Shown here one piece after another: positions 12,391 through 15,351 of a stretch of 15,351 nt of DNA. Position numbers and translations under genes: made by a program. The notes beneath the pieces were generated by a model. The model did no database searches and had not been told where the DNA came from. It saw nothing but the letters and a program-made list of their open reading frames with translations. Position 1 is the first letter of the stretch. The number at the start of each line of letters is the position of its first letter. The stretch is from Bacteroidota bacterium. Lineage in GTDB: Bacteria; Bacteroidota; Bacteroidia; Bacteroidales; 4484-276. The stretch lies in contig JABMQA010000676.1 in NCBI GenBank assembly GCA_013203545.1, forward strand, positions 1 to 15,351. Reading direction: 5' to 3'.

Positions 12391-14031
12391 TCAATAGTCA
12401 TTATAATTGTCATTTTTCCAAATGCTTCCCATTTCTTCAAGCGTTTTACCTTTGGTTTCGGGTACGAACTTCCACATAAACCAGGCTGCAAGAATTCCCA
12501 TCAGGGCGTAAATCCAGTAAGCAAATCCATGACTGAAATGTTGTATCAGCCAAACATCTTTATCAAGAATTTCGAAAGTCCAGGAAATGGTGAGGTTTGC
12601 AATCCACTGAGCCGCTACTGCTATGGATAATGCCCCACGTATGGAATTAGGGAAAATCTCGGAAAGCATGACCCAGGTAACCGGCCCCCACGACATTGCA
12701 AATGCAGCCGTGTAAAATAGCATAAACAACAGGGCGGCCATACCGAGATGTCCGGTATAGAACATTAGTCCCAGCCCTGCCATCCCAATCGCCATGCACA
12801 GGGCGCCAATGATCATCAATGGTTTACGGCCAAACCTGTCAACTGTAAATATAGCCAGAACGGTAAAGATAAGATTGATCATTCCCACAACAATGGTTTG
12901 TAGCAAAGCGCCTTCGGTTTTTATGCCCATATTGCGAAATATCTCCGAAGAATAATAGAGCACTACATTAATACCCACAAACTGCTGAAAAACCGAAAGC
13001 ATAATTCCAATAAAAATTACCAACCCGCCAAAGGAAAGCCAGTTCGCTTTTTTCTCTTTAAGTGAAGATACAATTTCCTCAATCAGTTTTGAGGCATTGC
13101 CACGATCAGTGATTTTAAGTGCCACTTTCCCTGCCAGTTGATGCCTGTTTTTCATAACCAGGTAGCGGGGGGTTTCAGGAACTGTGAGCATCATCACAAA
13201 GAAAAGGGTTGCCGGTATAGCTTCGGAGGCAAACATCCACCGCCAGCCGGTCTGGTTGATCCAGTCTTCAGCCTGGCCTTTGGCAATAAAGTAGTTAACA
13301 AAATAAACCACAAGCATCCCGAAGATAATGGCGAACTGGTTCCATGAAACCAGCTTCCCGCGGATATTTGCAGGGGCAATTTCTGCAATATACATGGGCG
13401 AAAGCATGGAGGCTATGCCCACACCTATACCGCCCAATATCCTGTAAACGATAAAAGAACTGATGGTTTCACCGGTGGTAAAATTCAACACCTCCGGCCA
13501 GGCTGAACCCAACGCAGAAATGAAAAATAATACGGATGCCAGCAATAAGCCTTTTTTTCTTCCAAGTGACTGACTGATATATCCTCCCATAGCCCCACCA
13601 AATATACAACCGATAAGCGCACTTGCTATGGTAAAACCGTTTATCGAATTTTCAACACTTGGGGTTAGCACATTGGGAATAGATAAAAACCTGGCCCATG
13701 CAATAAATCCGAGAATCACGATCACGACAAAGCTCAGGATTGCTGCCCTTTTAAATTTGTAGAGCCTGAACAGAAAGCTATTCACCAGCACCGCAATAAT
13801 AGCGAAACAAAACCCGGCCAAAATTTTATACTCCCGGATAACACTTTGGGCCGAATCCACATTTTCATGCAGCGGCTGAATGAAATACACTTTCAGGGCA
13901 CCGATAGCGCCATTGATAACAGCGGTATCATATCCAAACAACAAACCGCCCAATGTGGCGGCAAAAGTAAGGGCAGCTACAAAGTATTTGCTGCTGCTAC
14001 TCTTTTTTATAACAGGCTTAGAATTATCCAA
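12391..14031 (-). CDS. xylE: D-xylose:H+ symporter (MFS sugar porter)
   Basis: The 546-residue protein is a major facilitator sugar porter with about 12 membrane segments and very strong resemblance to XylE. Visible signatures: LGGLLFGYDTAVING with the proton-coupling Asp35 in TM1, SLGRKKG in the loop after TM4, MLSPMYIAEIAPANIRGKL with SWNQFAIIFG, VPETPRYLV (PESPR motif), QQFVGINVVLYYS (sugar-binding glutamines and asparagine), DRFGRKPL, MSWGPVTWVMLSEIFPNSIR, AAQWIAN and VPETKGKTLEEM at the end. It imports xylose with protons across the inner membrane. It is somewhat longer than the E. coli protein because of an extended segment between TM1 and the SLGRKKG motif. The start is TTG at 14031 (ATT just before is the only other option); there is no in-frame ATG near TM1. 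It begins 11 bases after xylA, so the two form an operon. Confidence 0.92.
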   Translation of the reverse strand: MDNSKPVIKKSSSSKYFVAALTFAATLGGLLFGYDTAVINGAIGALKVYFIQPLHENVDSAQSVIREYKILAGFCFAIIAVLVNSFLFRLYKFKRAAILSFVVIVILGFIAWARFLSIPNVLTPSVENSINGFTIASALIGCIFGGAMGGYISQSLGRKKGLLLASVLFFISALGSAWPEVLNFTTGETISSFIVYRILGGIGVGIASMLSPMYIAEIAPANIRGKLVSWNQFAIIFGMLVVYFVNYFIAKGQAEDWINQTGWRWMFASEAIPATLFFVMMLTVPETPRYLVMKNRHQLAGKVALKITDRGNASKLIEEIVSSLKEKKANWLSFGGLVIFIGIMLSVFQQFVGINVVLYYSSEIFRNMGIKTEGALLQTIVVGMINLIFTVLAIFTVDRFGRKPLMIIGALCMAIGMAGLGLMFYTGHLGMAALLFMLFYTAAFAMSWGPVTWVMLSEIFPNSIRGALSIAVAAQWIANLTISWTFEILDKDVWLIQHFSHGFAYWIYALMGILAAWFMWKFVPETKGKTLEEMGSIWKNDNYNDY

Positions 14032-14042
14032 AATGAATGGTA

Positions 14043-15242
14043 TTAAATGTATAGATTAATGAGTGCTTCAAAAAGCTCCTGTTTACCGCTTATGGCATCC
14101 GGTTCTCCATTTTCAATGGCAAAGGTGCGCATATCTTCCAAACCTGCTTTTCCCAGCTCAAAATTTTGACCCGTTCCTGCATCAAAAGAGGCGTATCTTT
14201 CTTTTCTCAATTTTTTATAATCCGATGCCGTAAGGATTTTATCTGCAATAAGCAATGCCCGTGCAAAAACATCCATACCTGAAATGTGTGCAATGACGAG
14301 ATCTTCCGGATCAATGGAATTTCTACGCAGTTTGGCATCGAAATTTATACCGCCCGAAGCGATGCCTCCGGACTCAAGTATGACCAGCATGGTTTCCACC
14401 AGTTCGTAAATGTTGATGGGAAACTGGTCGGTATCCCAGCCATTCTGATAGTCTCCCCTGTTGGCATCAATGGAGCCCAGCATTCCGGCGTTGGCAGCTA
14501 CCTGCAATTCATGCTGAAAAGTATGCCCGGCGAGGGTAGCATGGTTTACTTCAATGTTCAGTTTAAAATCTTTGTCAAGCCCGTATTCCCTGAGAAATCC
14601 TATAACAGTGGCAGCATCAAAGTCGTATTGATGCTTGGAGGGTTCCATGGGTTTGGGTTCGATGAGGAAGGTTCCGTTAAAACCGTTGGCCCTGCCATAA
14701 TCGCGTGCCTTCGTTAAAAACATGGCCAGGTGATCCAATTCACGCTTCATATCGGTATTGAGCAGGCTCATATACCCTTCGCGACCACCCCAGAAAACAT
14801 AATTGGTTCCGCCAAGTGCAACAGTGGCATCAATGGCATTTTTTACCTGTACAGCTGCATGAGCCACTACCGTGAAATCCGGATTTGTGGCAGCGCCATT
14901 CATATATCGTGGATGAGAAAAAAGATTGGCCGTACCCCAGAGCAATTTAACGCCGGTAGCTTTTTGAAGTTCCGAAGCATATGCTACCATTTTTCCCAGT
15001 CGTTTTTCCGACTCCAAAATCGTACTACCCTCCCCTACCAGATCATAATCATGGAAACAATAGTAATCAAGGCCCATCCGGGTGAGAAACTCAAAAGCGG
15101 TGTCCATTTTCATCCTGGCTTTATCCAGCGGATCTTTGATGTCATTCCAGGGAAAAAAACGGGTTGGTGAGCCAAAAGGATCGCCACCATCACCGCAGAA
15201 GCTATGCCAGTAAGCCATGGCAAATTTCAGGTGTTCCTTCAT
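14043..15242 (-). CDS. xylA: Xylose isomerase, reading frame short at the N-terminus
   Basis: From ATG 15242 the product has 399 residues with all core features: CFHDYD with catalytic His64-Asp65, LLWGTANLFSHPRY, YVFWGGREGY, LIEPKPMEPSKHQYD (metal ligand Glu195, Lys197), NIEVNHATLAGH (Glu231, His234), GSIDANRGD (Asp259), WDTDQF (Asp270, Asp272) and NFDAK (Asp302). It converts D-xylose to D-xylulose in a metal-dependent reaction in the cytoplasm. Usual family members are about 435-440 residues. Recognisable family sequence continues upstream of the ATG (YDKDKLVAGKPM) for about 12 codons, but an in-frame TGA stands at 15320-15318 with no ATG, GTG or TTG between. The N-terminal 40 or so residues are therefore missing or displaced. 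The catalytic core is complete, but whether it is active is open. xylE follows after 11 bases. Confidence 0.9.
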   Translation of the reverse strand: MKEHLKFAMAYWHSFCGDGGDPFGSPTRFFPWNDIKDPLDKARMKMDTAFEFLTRMGLDYYCFHDYDLVGEGSTILESEKRLGKMVAYASELQKATGVKLLWGTANLFSHPRYMNGAATNPDFTVVAHAAVQVKNAIDATVALGGTNYVFWGGREGYMSLLNTDMKRELDHLAMFLTKARDYGRANGFNGTFLIEPKPMEPSKHQYDFDAATVIGFLREYGLDKDFKLNIEVNHATLAGHTFQHELQVAANAGMLGSIDANRGDYQNGWDTDQFPINIYELVETMLVILESGGIASGGINFDAKLRRNSIDPEDLVIAHISGMDVFARALLIADKILTASDYKKLRKERYASFDAGTGQNFELGKAGLEDMRTFAIENGEPDAISGKQELFEALINLYI

Positions 15243-15351
15243 CGGTTTTCCTGCAACGAGTTTATCCTTATCATAGGGTCTGCTGAAAAACTCACAATCT
15301 TCATCATAGCTATTTGGTCATGCAGCTAACCCAAAGTTTAGAATTAAATTA
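15243..15351 (-). other. Degenerate 5' end or leader of xylA at window edge
   Basis: Just upstream of the xylA ATG the frame reads EFFSRPYDKDKLVAGKP, partly family-like. It is stopped by TGA at 15320-15318, and beyond that no xylose isomerase N-terminus (usual YEGPxSxNPLAF region) can be recognised in any minus-strand frame within the visible bases. A nonsense mutation, frameshift, rearrangement or sequence error near 15290-15330 would explain this. Confidence 0.5.

Noticed and set aside
12194..12394. 66-codon open frame antisense to the tmRNA 3' half
   Set aside because: It lies opposite a highly conserved structural RNA. Its ELQGVEPWSKQA-type translation is a known artefact of conserved tmRNA 3' ends, not a protein gene.
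1..15351. CRISPR array, insertion sequence, tRNA or rRNA genes
   Set aside because: No regularly spaced repeats, no transposase with terminal inverted repeats, and no tRNA or rRNA sequence apart from tmRNA were found by reading both strands.

Overview
The window looks like a Bacteroidetes chromosome. The evidence is a pair of secreted proteins with C-terminal type IX secretion (T9SS) sorting domains, several TAnnTTTG-type -7 promoter boxes, a tmRNA with a Bacteroidetes-style tag (GDNNYALAA), and a xylA-xylE pair. I identified families by reading motifs; no database search was run.

Layout. (1) 1-284 holds the 5' part of an unrecognised minus-strand gene that runs off the left edge. (2) 378-1915 is a compact minus-strand operon: an unusual RelE/HigB-like toxin candidate, a HigA-like HTH antitoxin with a long C-terminal extension, and a SecB-like chaperone. 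Together they read as a toxin-antitoxin-chaperone (TAC) module. (3) 1916-2680 is non-coding and rich in repeats: a perfect hairpin, six TTCGTGC/GCACGAA copies, a G-rich tract, a palindrome and a terminator. (4) 2681-3388 holds three small, tightly spaced unknown genes preceded by a leader able to fold as a three-way junction. (5) 3702-8747 (+) encodes two T9SS cargo proteins: a BNR/Asp-box propeller protein and a gingipain-like C25 peptidase with beta-helix and TPR-like parts. The start and signal peptide of the peptidase are put out of frame at an A8 tract. (6) 8826-11822 (-) is a decaying phage-type operon: a remnant with two nonsense codons and a frameshift, an intact D5/SF3-type helicase, a HTH protein, and a KilA-N gene broken by one in-frame TAA. 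(7) 11917-12312 (+) is tmRNA. (8) 12391-15242 (-) is the xylose operon xylA-xylE. xylE starts at TTG, and the xylA reading frame lacks the usual N-terminus.

How it fits together. The xylose genes, tmRNA and T9SS genes look like resident chromosome. Around them lie minus-strand blocks of phage or mobile character with clear Shine-Dalgarno sites, which are uncommon in Bacteroidetes host genes. The TAC module is the best candidate for a distinct, possibly anti-phage or stress-response, system. Its toxin is not one of the textbook families.
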